Below, one piece after another: positions 1 to 11,603 of a DNA stretch of 64,000 bases. Source of the stretch: Butyriboletus loyo (taxonomy: Eukaryota > Basidiomycota > Agaricomycetes > Boletales > Boletaceae); NCBI GenBank assembly GCA_038093515.1, contig JBBPSI010000032.1:62001-126000 (forward strand), read 5' to 3'. Each line of letters begins with the position of its first letter. Within the stretch, counting starts at the first letter, position 1. Below the pieces are notes generated by a model. That model made no database searches. It was not told the origin of the DNA and saw only the letters and a list, made by a program, of their open reading frames with translations. Position numbers and translations under genes: made by a program.

Positions 1-2204
1 ACGCAATCGGAAGACTGTGCGTGATTGCAAGACATGCCATTCCCCATTTCTTTTGACTGAGCGTCTTCATGACTTCCGCCTGTCATGATCAACGTGAGCA
101 CTACGAGTCTTCGTCTCCCCTATACGAACATACCGCAGGGCTGGCATGCATAAGTCCCGGATCACTGTATACATTCAACAAGGCAAACGAGAATATAATA
201 GACCCGATCGTTGAAACCACTGAACAGTAGATGATGACTTGGATTGAACTTGCAGGGGAGCCTACAGTGACAACACCAGGGACAGCGAGGAAACTAAAAT
301 TCACGGCAAGCATCACTGTGGACTACGAGTCGTGAGATATTTAACGCAGGAGGCGAGGCCAGAGACTCACAAAGATGGTATACCGGCCCAACTCGGTCGT
401 GAGCCTGTTGATGAAATTCTTCCAACGAGGCTGAATGATAATGCCATCAACCCAGACCCGTTGCAAACGATCAGCATGTTCGTTCAGTGAGAAACATAGA
501 AACACATTGGCGAATTTGAACACAATGCTACCATTCCAAGTCTGTTCCGCGAACAACGGTGTATCTGCATTTAAACGCGCGCACGGCTGACCGCAAAAAT
601 TCAAGAATTGATCATCAGCTAATATGTTATTCAGGAAAGCAGGTGGTAAACCATGACCAAGGACACCCACTGAAAAACGCCATCAGCCGTGCTTCAGGTG
701 ATATCAGCACTATTTCATGACAAAATAAGGTGTAGTCGCACCTATAACCCAGATACTGTATGAATCAGAAATCTTGTCGTCGTCTTCGCTGAAAATCAGC
801 AAGACCGAGGAACAACACAGCCAGAAAACGTACCCTTGAGTGAGTTAACAAGGTCCAGCATCGCAACCAGTTCGTCTTGTGTGAACGGGCTCGTGGAGGA
901 ATCGGCAGTCATCGTGTCTGGTGGTTTGATAAGAACAGTGTAGGCATTTCACAAAAGGGACATACCGGTCTTGGCACAATTGAGCATCCCTCTAAGGTCT
1001 TCAAAGACACCTTTTGGAAGGGTACGACCGTGCGGATAGTATTCACAATGCGTCCTCGATTTCATGTCATACACAGCACACTTGACTTAGGGTCAGTGTC
1101 AAGATAGAACGCAACGGGTGCAGACATGCCTGAAAGATCATCGGAAGAAGCATACCAGTACCGGGCTTCAACCAAATATCCTAAACGCATGTGAGTGAAA
1201 GAAAGCAACGGGGCATCAAACGTACTGATATGGCTATATCCGGTCATCCCTTGCAAGTCGGCACCGAGATGTTCCCGCGAGTTAACTCGATGAAGCCAGA
1301 AGAGAATGCGGTTTTTGTGGTCAACGAAATAATAGTGCCAATGATGCTTATCGTCCACATTCAAGGCAATTTCCGTGAGCTCGTTCATGATAACACCAGG
1401 TGTGTCAATCGCTTGCTGGATGAGCGTTGTAGCGTAAAACAAGACTTCTTTGCGTTTAGTGGGGTCATTGATATCGCTCTCTGTGAATATACGCTTGGGA
1501 AGAGTCCATAACGGGGGTGTGATGCACATGAAAGTGAAACATACTAGTCCTTCGTGATAAAAGAAAGCATTTCCTTCGGGATGAACGTGGCGTCTCCATC
1601 CATCTGGAAGTGGCGGTAGTCTGTTGAGAGCTGTCAAGGATAAACGAGTCACATACAGAAGATGAACTTACGCGGACAAGAGCGTCTGTTGCCCAGCTTC
1701 GATGTCCAGAGAGTCATAACGCAGACTGAGGGCCATTACAGTAAAAGCGGTGCCAACACGCAAGAATCCCAGTTACCCTCACCTCACTTTCCTGTGCTTA
1801 TAGCGCTGTGATCCTTTATCAGGAGTCGCAGGGTGTGGGTCAAAAACGAACTGTTTACTTGAAGTGGGATCCTGATATTTTCGTAATTCGTCTCGCCAGT
1901 GAGCGTTGCGCCGAACAGGCGAAGCTGCCAGAGTTCCGCTGTCCTCCTCCTTTTCCTCCGCATCCACACGTTCTGAAATTTGCGGAGGTTCTCTTGTGGG
2001 GTTGGCGTCCACCACGGGGACATCGTTTGCATGCAATCGAATTTGGGAATGACCTTTGCGGCGGTGTGCAAATGTTAAAATGGACCTCCAAAGTGAAGCG
2101 AACCGAACTCGGAGTGCGAGTGCTATGCGTCCAAAGGACCGACGGAGGCGTGTCACAAGGAATAGCAGGAACCGGAACAGGCGTGAGCCCGTCGAGGTCG
2201 ACAT
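1..2204 (-). CDS. Orphan protein with WW-like motif and C-terminal membrane segments, partial
   Basis: Multi-exon minus-strand gene starting at ATG 2204 and running off the left edge. Exon 1 (2204-1783) has an arginine-rich amphipathic start followed by a disordered acidic part. Exon 2 is 1725-1672 (GT-AG introns 1782-1726 and 1671-1621). Exon 3 opens with LPPLPDGWRRHVHPEGNAFF, a WW-like motif with only the first tryptophan clear. An intron at 1225-1181 joins SHI to RYLVEARYW. Later exons (about 1000-800, 670-350, 316-130 and 75-1) include GLPPAFLNNILADDQFLNF and two to three hydrophobic segments near residues VIIYCSVVSTIGSIIFSFAL. I recall similar uncharacterised proteins in mushroom-forming fungi but know no function. 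A short in-frame intron is likely at about 1550-1500 (phase-neutral), and the junction near 1100 is unresolved. Confidence 0.6.
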
Positions 2205-2295
2205 TGCCAGCTGGTGGTACTTTGATTGGTTTCACAAGCGCTGGTGGCAGACTTGATCAGCTTACCGTAACACTGTTCACACCTGAACGTCGTAC
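2205..2295. promoter_or_regulatory. Shared divergent promoter between the orphan WW-like gene and GPI11
   Basis: Only 91 bases separate the two divergent start codons (2204 minus, 2296 plus), so both promoters and 5' leaders must lie here or overlap the opposite coding region. No clear TATA box is visible. Inferred from layout only. Confidence 0.4.
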
Positions 2296-3402
2296 ATGCC
2301 AACTACGCGCGCTAGAGCTGCAAAGCCGCCAACCACTGGCAAGACGACACCAGTCAAGTCTGGCGACACTGTTCCAGCGCCCGTAGATCCCTTTCCATTC
2401 GCGCAATATGTGTCCGTTCTCGGCGTGCACCTAATCCTCGTCGGGTTCACCGCTCTGTACCTCCCTCAAACGACGCGTCTTTTTGCACCCCTCGCCGCCC
2501 GCAAGACGGACAAACCTCAGTCAGAATTCATGGAGGCGTTGACCGCAGAACCATCTTTGACCCTGAGCTGGATATTCGTTGGGCTTACTCTCTTGGAAGT
2601 GTGGTGGGCGAGCTGGATGCGAAAGTGGTCTTTTGAGCAGACAGCCAAGGGAACCGAGGTTGAAATCAAATTTGCCCGCGTGCGATTCAACAGTCTACAC
2701 TTCACGGTGCGCAGATACATTGAAGCTATGGGGTCGACCACATTCACTCATCTGACTGTCGTATTCAGAGATTGAGGGACGCGACTGCGTTCACCTCGTG
2801 TACCGCCTTGGCAACATATGTCGTCGTCGTCATGTTTGGTGCCCCACTCGCAATGTGTGTCCATCTGTGCTAAACTTTGGGCTATTGTCATTGATCCCTC
2901 GTGCAGTCATATCTTGCAGACAGCGCTCCTGGCTTTCGTGATCGCTATCTTGACCGTCTTTACCCCTGCATTCGTACTTGAATTACCTTCCTTGGCTTCA
3001 GACACCCCGTCGATGATCAACAGATTGACATGGACACGGCTCTTCGTTGAATTATCGTAAGTGAAGAACCTCCACGGCATTTTTTTGGTAAACCCTTCTA
3101 TAGACCAAGGAATGCGATCGAGTGTGCGATGGTTTACCCTGCAGTTGGGACATTCATCGGCGGTTGGCTTGGCGCTGTTCCCATTGCACTCGACTGGGAC
3201 CGCCCTTGGCAGGTATGATCACACAAATCTTCCCTAACTTATTCCCATCCTTCCTTCCCTGTAGGTTTGGCCTTTGACGCCGCTCTTTGGGAGTATTGGA
3301 GGTTACATCATTGGAGCACTGTTGGCGTTTGCCATTAGCACAGCTAGGTGGCTTGCCACGGAGCACATCCGATCACAGTCATCAAAACCCAAGAGTAGTT
3401 GA
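2296..3402 (+). CDS. GPI11: GPI ethanolamine phosphate transferase stabilising subunit (PIG-F/Gpi11)
   Basis: Endoplasmic-reticulum membrane protein of GPI-anchor synthesis. The family partners with the Gpi7/Gpi13 transferases that add ethanolamine phosphate to the glycan. Exons are about 2296-2706, 2769-2854, 2907-3056, 3104-3212 and 3265-3402. Introns of 47-62 nt have GT-AG ends and keep frame; the first donor could instead be at 2680 or 2659. The diagnostic part is the fourth/fifth exon: [20 protein letters not shown] followed by [19 protein letters not shown], the conserved PIG-F signature around an Asp-Trp-Asp loop. Several hydrophobic helices are visible ([34 protein letters not shown]). 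The N-terminus is a short basic cytosolic tail. It converges on the PHO13 gene, whose stop is 52 bases away. No defects seen. Confidence 0.88.
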
Positions 3403-3453
3403 CGTCGCCAATTCTAGTGATGGGTTACCTATTCTTTAGGAGGAGTTCTACGA

Positions 3454-4658
3454 TCAACCTGATTTCACCGCGCGGAGATCACCTATTGACTCTGTGACGT
3501 ATTTGGGAACAATCGATGAAGCGTGGGGACCAGTGATATCTTCCTTCAAAGTTATGCCTGCTTGTGATGGTATCATCGTCATTTATCATACGATCTACGA
3601 TTACTTACCTGACAGGACGAGGAGCGTTGCAAGACCTCCAGCTTGCCCAAAAAGTATGTCAGTATTTAGACGGTCTCCGATCATGATGGTGCGTGCTGGA
3701 TCAAAGTTGACTCTGGCCAGGGAGTCGTTAGTTTCCGGGCTACCCTGAGCGTGAATTGACAAGTGAATTACTTTGCTTGGATGCAGTCCAACATTGTCTT
3801 TGCAGGTTTCCCGGTACTGATAGGATCTCTTTCCAACGCGAAACGGAGAGGTGCACTGATGGACCCAGCTCCAGGGAGTAATCCATCAGCGCTGGGGTAT
3901 GTGCTATCGTCATTGGTGACGAGAAACTGGCAACCAGGGTTGCGAGTCAGGTATTGGAAAGCCTTTGAGAGCTTCGTATAGTTGATTTTCACATCGAGAC
4001 CGCACAACACAGCGGCAACGTCGGGGTCCAATGTGAAATTGGCCAGAGTAAATGGTTCAAGTGTGTTGTCCGCTTGATCCTAGGCAGGATGTCGTGAACT
4101 GGGAATGCATCGGAACCACCAGTATGTGCAGGGCGTACCGTGCCTCCAGTGAAAGAAATGCCTTCTTCCCTCAACTCTTCTTCGAGCCCGGACATCCCGA
4201 TTACATATACCTTCTTGTCCTTTGGAAGTTTCATCACGGATGAGATGTAAACGGCAGCCGCATATGCAGATCCATAGATCTCATCCTACATCACAGAACA
4301 GTCAGACATCGAGTCCATCGACCCGCTCACTTGCGTTCGCCATGAGCGTGGAAACGGCGCCTCACCACTGTGGCTTGTACCCCGAGCTGGTCAAATTTAC
4401 TCTTGTAGCTCTTTCGAGACTTGCTCGCATTGTTCGTCACAAAGAGGAGGCGTTTGCCTGGGGAATTTAGTGTATGGACGATCCGGAAACGGTGTGCCAA
4501 GCGTGCTTGCCTCGTTTCCGCAGGATATCGAGCACTTCTACTGCGCCGTCAATCGGGCGATCTCCGTGCCATAGGACGCCATCGCAATCAAACATCCATG
4601 TGTCGTACTTGTCTAGTAGGGATTCGTAGTCCTCCTTGAAAGACAGGTGTGTCGCCAT
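3454..4658 (-). CDS. PHO13: 4-nitrophenylphosphatase / phosphoglycolate phosphatase-like HAD hydrolase (Pho13 type)
   Basis: HAD-superfamily phosphatase. Family members act on small phosphates such as 2-phosphoglycolate and other metabolic side products. Motif I is [15 protein letters not shown] (nucleophile Asp, then DG). After exon 1 the protein continues [15 protein letters not shown] (motif II Thr/Asn). It then has [20 protein letters not shown], the substrate-cap region [34 protein letters not shown] (motif III Lys) and [20 protein letters not shown] (motif IV). It ends [15 protein letters not shown] at 3454. About six exons. The first intron (4510-4458) has a GC donor: exon end CGAG, then GCAAGC, acceptor CCCCAG. 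This gives the uninterrupted GKRLLF reading. Later junctions are ordinary GT-AG. Length and motif order match the family. Confidence 0.87.
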
Positions 4659-5204
4659 CGGGGTATACAGGTGAAGTAGTCAATGAGAACCGGAAACCGT
4701 CGTCGCGATCACGCTTCTTCTCCTGGGAAACCGCCCGGGAAGTCGGGAACGGAACACTACGCTTTCCATATCGGGTCTCTCCGAAACCACGAACTTTCCG
4801 AGACACAACTCAACGCACTAAATCACTAGTGGCAAAGAGGTCGTCGACTAACTTGTTTTATTCTTTCTGAATAAACAGCTCGCCGAGACATTACTCGCTT
4901 ACCCAGCTTGACACACTCTAGTGCCGTTACTCGGAGTTCATTGTGCTATCACTGGCGCTCTTTCTTATCTCCCCGCTCGTCGCTTTACTTTGCTGGACGG
5001 AGATGGGAAGCTCTTGGCCAGCTGGAAACCCAACCGAGGCTGACAGGAATCCTGAAGCGTCGTGTGGTTTCTCATGGCTTGGCCTTATCTGACGTGCGAT
5101 CGAGACAGACTTTTCCCTTGCCTTGAAGTTTCTTCTCTTCGCTTGTCATGCAGCCGTCCAAGGAGGCTTTTCGTTCATCCAGTCCTGGTGTGCCGGTCGG
5201 ATCG
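4659..5204. other. Intergenic stretch upstream of the permease pseudogene
   Basis: About 550 bases between the PHO13 start and the first recognisable permease codons. I see no convincing coding exon. It could hold the lost N-terminus and promoter of the permease. Confidence 0.4.
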
Positions 5205-7330
5205 ACCCGGGCGAACGTTTGTCCCTCCACCGTGGCCTCAAAGCGAGGCACATGTCCATGATTCCATGATAACCGTGCTCCAAACATCGTGTCTAGTCCT
5301 CGCATCACGTCGACCATCTCACGGACTTGGCGGTTCTTGGGAACTGCCCTTATCATCGGATCGGGTACTGCTCTTGTCAGAGGAGGACCCCTCGGGGATA
5401 TTCCTTCATGGGCGTTATCTGTTATCTCGTCATGATCGCACTAGGCGAGATGGGAGCTTATCTACCGCACAAGAAATGTTTTGCCGGTTGTGCTACCCGC
5501 TATGTTGGCCTTGCGCTGGGATGTAACTGGACGACCAACAGCGTCAACGCTGCCGGTGCGGTCCAGTACTGGTCGCTTTCTGTTCCCATAGGAGCTTTGA
5601 TGGGCAAGTCCTCAGACGGTTGTAATCATCCTCCAACGATTGACAGCCACCCCAGTGATATTCACATCACTTTCAGTGAGGGTCGTGGGTTCGCTGTACC
5701 GATCGGGACGTTACTGAGGTTTTCTGTGTCAGCATGCATGCCACTGGGAACACGCGTCTTCGGAGAATTTGAATTCTGGTTCCGCAGTATCAAGGTTATC
5801 GCGCTCGTGGGACTAAGCTTGATGGGAGTAATCATTGACCTTGACGGAAACCCTCCGCACGATCGTATTGCATTTAGATACTGGAACCCTACAGACGGAC
5901 CTTTGGGCACGTACCTCCTTAGTCAGGTTCACAACGAGCAACTATCCCAACTCCTTGGATTTCGGAGTACCCTGACAACGACCCTGTTTTCTTACATTGG
6001 GACAGAGTGAATTGGGGTCACTGTTGGAGAGCCGCAAAATCCGAGGATGAATGTGCCGAAAGCAATCAGTAGTGATTCTATATCGGAGGGACTTTCGTGA
6101 TCAGCCTGACGGCTCCGGGCACTAATAACGTGAGTACTTGACACACCTCGATCACTCTCCCTTTGTCTAACTTCCCTGAGACGTTGTTCGTCGCTAATGC
6201 ATCCAAAGCCGGCGCAGCTGCGTCTCCTTTCGAGGTAGGTCAGTAGCGCGTTTCCACGTAGCGTCGTTGTCTCGTTTCCCAATAGCGACGGCGTTGGCTG
6301 GGATTCATGCCATCAGCGCCACCGTCTTTGTATTTGTCCCCAAATTCTATATCGGATCGAAGGACGCTGTACGGCCTAGCTGCGGAGCAGAAGGCCCATC
6401 AAAAAAATCAACCGGTGGGGGGTGTCCCATGGCCAGCATCGCTGCTCAATACATTCGTGTGCTTCCTGACGTTTCTGAATGCGAACGCGTCCAGTTCCGC
6501 CGGTGAGGCACATCAAGGTTTCCTTATTTCCACTCGACCTCCGCTCATCTTGCCTTTTTCCCGCCTTTTTTTTTTTTCCTCCGCTCATGATCCAGCGTTT
6601 TGGTTAGTTCTCGAGTTTGAATGCAAGCTTTGGCGCAATTACGTGGGTATGTATAATAATGTCGTATACACACACACGTCAGTTTTGGTTCGCCTTCATC
6701 GTTTGATATACGTGTGCATGTCAACGATACGGTTCGAAATGCTGATCTGAGTCGGGTAATTTGCAGTGAATTCATGCGCGCATCGAAGGCACAAGGAATT
6801 GATCGTAACAGGTTTCCCTACAAGGTCACCATTGCAACCATTTGGCTCGTGGTTCGCACTCTCCTTTGTCTTGATATTCAATGGTAAGTAAGCCTGTGCT
6901 CGATCGTATGTATTGTGTAATAATCAACAAGACCGTCCTTTGCAGGTGTCATCTTCTTTCTTTCATCACGTGAGTACCACAGAAAAAAAGAAAAAGCAAG
7001 AGAAATTCGTTTTAATCTGTTTCCATGTTCATCTCCGCTTTTCATGAGATTTTATTTATTTATATTGTATGACAGCTGCCAAGTGATGATTTGAATATCG
7101 TGAGTGCTTTACATTCCGAATTCCCATCTTTACTTCGTATGTGTCGGGATACAAAGTTTACTTCCGGTCCAGTATCGTTCCCGCTGCCGAGGTGAGACCT
7201 TTATCACCGGGAAACAGGTGATTGATGACGAGGAAGAATGCTGGTATTTTTGGCGCGCGCGAGAGCGTTGGGCGGTCCGCGGTCACGATGGCAGCGGTTC
7301 GGATGGGGGAGCTGCGGTGGCGGGCTCAGA
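5205..7330 (+). pseudogene. Amino-acid permease (YAT/APC family), decayed
   Basis: Reads in successive frames like a fungal plasma-membrane amino-acid permease. Recognisable stretches are SLHRGLKARHMSMI, then GTALIIGSGTALVRGGPLG, SFMGVICYLVMIALGEMGAY and GEFEFWFRSIKVIALVGL. Later come GVTVGEPQNPRMNVPKAI, DRRTLYGLAAEQKAHQKN, FMRASKAQGIDRNRFPYK and a tail like TFITGKQVIDDEEE. Damage includes insertion of about 65 bases after HMSMI with no usable splice ends. There is an in-frame TGA at 6008-6010 inside the invariant IGTE-IGVTVGE core, where families have Leu. Frameshifts occur after FPYK (about 6820) and near the C-terminal ITGKQ (about 7195). A highly conserved glycine (KKGFAGYATR in relatives) reads as cysteine. 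Splicing cannot remove the TGA because the surrounding motif is contiguous. I infer a non-functional relic; sequencing errors are a less likely alternative. Confidence 0.8.
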
Positions 7331-9036
7331 TGAAAGAAAAAGGTGCATGTGCGCATAATATGCCTGGCATCCCTCTTCGCAAGTACGCGCCTCAAAAAAA
7401 AAAGGACAAGTTCCTGTTGGACGTTTGGAGAGACGGACTTTGCCCACCGTGAGTCTCCTTCTGACAGATTCATGACGGCAAGTCGACTTTTTTTTTTTTT
7501 TTTTTTTCTGATCTGACACCTGAATTCAGGCCTGAACCGTTCCCATCTTCCGTTCATCTTACCATCTTCGATTCTTGCCGCGATCTGGTGGCGTTGGTTT
7601 TTTTTTTCTCAGGTCGGCTGCTAGCGCTGACTCGGGACGGCTTCTGGAACGCTTGTCAATGAAAGTAAGACACGTCGAAGATGATTATGTACGCTGTACG
7701 CGGTCGAGGAGATAAGGCGACAACTACCGAGCCGAACGAGGTTCTCTGAGCCAAGTATGTCTGTAGGACCGACCTTTTCTGTTTTCATTGAATCTGCGGC
7801 GACAACGCGGGCGAATCTGAATGTATGGGATAGGGTACGGAGAGGGATGCAAGGGTAGGGTCCACCGGAACGAACGACACGACGATCGATAGAGGGTCAA
7901 CGAGAAGAATTCGATTCGGAAACAAAAAAAAAGAAAAGAAGAGGAAGAAGGGAAAGGAAAGAAAGAGAAAAAAAACAATGGTGCCGATATCATGTGTCTA
8001 TACTGGGGTCCAGCTCAGCGGGCGAGAGCGTTTCGTCGACGACACCCGTTCTTCGTCTTCGTCTTCGCCTTCTCTTTCTTTCTTCCTCAGATCGAGATAT
8101 GATTGGCAAAAGTGACGGTGACAGCGACCATTACCGCCTCTCTCTTCCTCGCCGTTATTCCCCCGTCCCCCGCCCCACCTCCCCCCCCTGGAAAAAAAAA
8201 AGATAGAACGGTGATGATCGTCTTCCTAATCTTCCGATACCCTATCAAGAGAGAGAAACCAAAAAAAAAAACGCACGACGGAACCGGACGTACCCTTTTT
8301 TGGGATACGATAGATCGAATGGGATGGATTCATATTTATATTCATATCCGGCTCAGTCCGGCGAACGAACGAGGATATACGCGCGCGTTACGACAAGGGC
8401 GGACCACGGTCCGTGCGCGTATCGTACGGCTGACGTTTTTCCAGTATATTATATATGTACATACGTATCTAGCAAAACGCTTTCGAGTTGGGCACCCCTT
8501 CGCCAATCTGTCAGTGTCATGGTCATGTTCATGTTCAATCGGTGGCCCGACTCAGGGACAGCGGCACCGGCCGCTGCCATGTCGAGCTTTCAAGCGTCAG
8601 CAGATGCGGTGGCCATGGGTACCTGCCCGTCGACGAACGCCGGTGATGACCGTCCCCATTTAGGGCTGCGTAGACTTTCAAAGGCGTCCAGGGCGGAGAG
8701 CGGGAGAGAACGAGGGATTCGATTCACCACAGTCCGCAGCGTTTCTGACAATAATAATAGTGATATGATTGGGCTGCCTGACTCGTCATTGAAATATTGA
8801 CGGATAGGAGAAAAGAGGGGCAGGCGTTCGCCGCCCATCAAACAAAAAGAAAACACGTCCAGGGTTCGAAAATGAATGGGCTTATCTTTGAGGCCGCGGA
8901 TACTCGAAATGGGGATAGATCACATTACCAGCGCAAAATACAACAGTTGGAAGGAGGAATACAAATGGGGATGCGCGGACGTTCGTCAATTGTAAAAGGA
9001 GATGGAAAATAATTCCAAAGGAGTGTGGGGTGAATT
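7331..9036. other. Gene-free stretch rich in homopolymers
   Basis: About 1.7 kb with many A/T runs (for example T19 at 7489-7507, A/G-rich 7921-7977) and no ORF with coding character or recognisable motif. It probably contains 3' flanks of the permease relic and of the transaldolase-like gene. Nothing else seen. Confidence 0.5.
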
Positions 9037-10744
9037 TTAAAAGTATTCGACGCCTTCGACCAATGGAGTGCGGATGGGCTCTTTTTCCGAGGGTTCTTTC
9101 TCCTGTCGAGAGTTACGCCGGGATCTTGACCTGGACCATTTAGAGGAAGTGGACTTGCTGGTCGTCGACTTGCGTGAAGGTCGTGCCTCAGTCGGTGAGG
9201 ATGGACGACGATAAAGCTGTTCGAACGGGATCGTCTCCAGACGGATACGTCGCTTAATTTCGTACAAGACCACCTTTTCGATCGTTTCCATCTGGACGGC
9301 CATTTTGGTCAGGCGCACGTACAGTACAGCGGAGACCAAGCTTCGACTTTCAGCGGGTAGAGACTTCAAAAAGCCCTTGTTCGAATCCAGATAATGTGAT
9401 GGATACTCTGCCTGCAGAGCATGGAGGGTCGCTGACGACTTATCGCCTGGTCGTGGATACCACGTTGCCAATCGTTGCATCGGAATCTGATCGAGCTGCT
9501 CTTTTTTAAGTGCCACCGCGCCAATGCCACCTAACCGCTTCAACTCTGCCCACTGTTCAGACAGATCAATGTCGAGAGCCCAGGGCCGAGATCATACAAT
9601 TTACCTTTCGAACATCGGTCGTAAGCAGGGTGGTGTTGATCCCATGACGATGTATGAAGGTGGTACAGGACTGTATCGCCTCGATCCCGAGATGATCCTG
9701 TGCAATTTGTCCTGTGCGGATATCGCACTGCTGCTCGAACCATTCCATGATCTAATGAAGTGTCGTCAGTCGTTGCAAGACAACCCAGTATATCTTCAGC
9801 TCACCGGTTCGACGCTCATGCTCACCATTCGCGCGCCCGCTTCGATACACGCAGCAGCGTGCGCAAGGCACGATACTAGCGAGAGGTTCGTTTGGATGCC
9901 GTGTCGGTTGGTGAGCACCTGGGCAGCACTGATGCCATTTTCGGTGGCAGGCAACTAAAAAAAAACCAGCGTATTAGCCGGGACATCAAAAAAGAAAAGC
10001 ATAGATGAGATGTCGAACTGTAACAATGATTCGCCATCGGCGTACTTGCGCTTCATCGAACTTGGCCACCATCGCGGTGGCGCTCGACACCATCTTCTCT
10101 GAATCGTCGTGAAGACGCGGATCGAGAAAGAGAATGAGTGGGCCAGGACACAGGTCGAGGAACACCAGACCCAGCTCGACCATCTGTGAACGCGCAGCTC
10201 TCAGACGCCGAACCCAAAACGGTCATGGAAAGTCGAACTCACAAACTGGTCCATCACCGCTCGGAGTAGCGCTTCTTTGTCGGTGAGCTTGATTCTGATG
10301 CAAAGGATAAGAGACAGTATGTTATGAGGAGAGATGCTTACAGTCCGGACTCGACGACGCGCTTGGTCGCCACCCACACATGATAGCCGAGATCGTTTGT
10401 ACAGATGCCGGCGGCGACATTGTCTGGTGTCAAGAGGCAACCCCAAAAATCGTGAAACGCCAGCGCTGGGACAAATCAAGCACGTGTGAACGCCAATGTT
10501 CATGGACAGCGGTACACGATTTACTTTCAATATCCACCGTGTCCGCGTAGACGGGGACGTCGCTAAAAGGGAATGAAGGAATGATTTGGATGGATGGATG
10601 GCCCGTTGAATTGTCCCTGCCTCTCGAATAAGAGTAGTTGTACAGCATCTGTCTCAGGTTGTAATTTCTCGAGACGGGGAACGTGCCCGATGCGAAGCGA
10701 CGAGGTACATAGGATGCTGGGCGGACAGGCTCGGCTGAAGGCAT
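9037..10744 (-). CDS. Transaldolase-like protein lacking the Schiff-base lysine
   Basis: Class I transaldolase fold, normally moving a dihydroxyacetone unit in the pentose phosphate pathway. Exons: 10744-10644 (ends NLRQML), 10562-10525 (DVPVYADTVDIE, matching the VVADTGD strand with its Asp), 10465-10340 (ending VVESGL), then KLTDKEALLRAVMDQF, MVELGLVFLDLCPGP, LPATENGISAAQVL, TNLSLVSCLAHAAACIEAG, IMEWFEQQCDIRTGQIAQDH and LKRLGGIGAVALKKEQLDQI. A long basic/serine-rich C-terminal extension ends at 9037. With a 63 nt intron (about 10017-9955; branch CTAAT, T9-AG acceptor) the line FDEAQVRRWRIIVT-LPATENG aligns gap-free to bacterial TalB [21 protein letters not shown], placing Thr at the catalytic Lys. 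The TalB Glu96 position also appears changed (ILFLDPRLHDD). The open frame across seven exons argues against a simple pseudogene. The start at 10744 is a choice. Confidence 0.72.
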
Positions 10745-11603
10745 AGGGAAATGGAAACGGAATGAATGGGATTGATCTTGGCGTGATGGATGACATGACC
10801 CAGGTTTTGTAGGTGGAGTGGGTGGACCGACACCTGATCGTCCACGCTCGAGTGGCGTATTGTGGGCCACGAGGGGGGATCGCAATTGTGGGCAGGTGGC
10901 GCCCGCTTTGGCACTGGGAATCCGGTCCCTGAAGTGGTGCTGCACTGGAGTGACATTGACACCGGGCAGTGGCAGGACGGGTCATGTCAAACCGGTCAGC
11001 AAGGTGACTCGTCCACAGTGACCGCTCATCACGATTGCGATGAAAGGCACGACTGGGCTCGAGCTGGAAATATAGCTGAAACGACGCCCCACCCGATCAA
11101 CCGGATGCGTGTGTGGCCCCGCTCCACGCTTCCATTTCCATCACGGAGCTGGACATTGCTCGAGTACATCGTATCAGAAGGATTTGGCTGGAAATACCGC
11201 CCGTACTGATGAAGCGCATTTTTCGAAAGGGTCAGGATGGGCGATATACATAAGCCCGCGAAATGGGACGTAACGCTGTCAGATCCCCACAAATCGAGGT
11301 AAATTGACACTCTTACTCAAACGCCATCAAAATGACACACAGGCGAAACCGCACAGTATTTTGGGACAAGCTGCGCTATTTACATTAGGAGAGCGACGAC
11401 GAGTATTATACATGCATGCACATTTCCACTAGGATGCCTGAATAAAGCTGTACAGTGCAGAAAATAACATATTAGTAGAATGTGGATGAATCTATGCTGC
11501 GGCAAAAAGAACATGGGATGCAATGACAAGCAGGTCGAGGTGCGACGATAGCAATAAATGGGGTATAGTCTATAGAGAACCGATTCGGCCGTCGTGCTTT
11601 TAG
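10745..11603. other. Intergenic region between the transaldolase-like gene and the bZIP gene
   Basis: About 860 bases. Open frames on both strands (for example minus 10985-10563 and 11310-11029) overlap each other and the first exon of the transaldolase-like gene, with no family motif. I treat it as promoter of the transaldolase-like gene plus 3' region of the bZIP gene. Confidence 0.45.

Noticed and set aside
1808..2386. Long plus-strand ORF of 192 codons
   Set aside because: It is antisense to exon 1 of the minus-strand orphan gene and has no motif; the opposite frame splices coherently.
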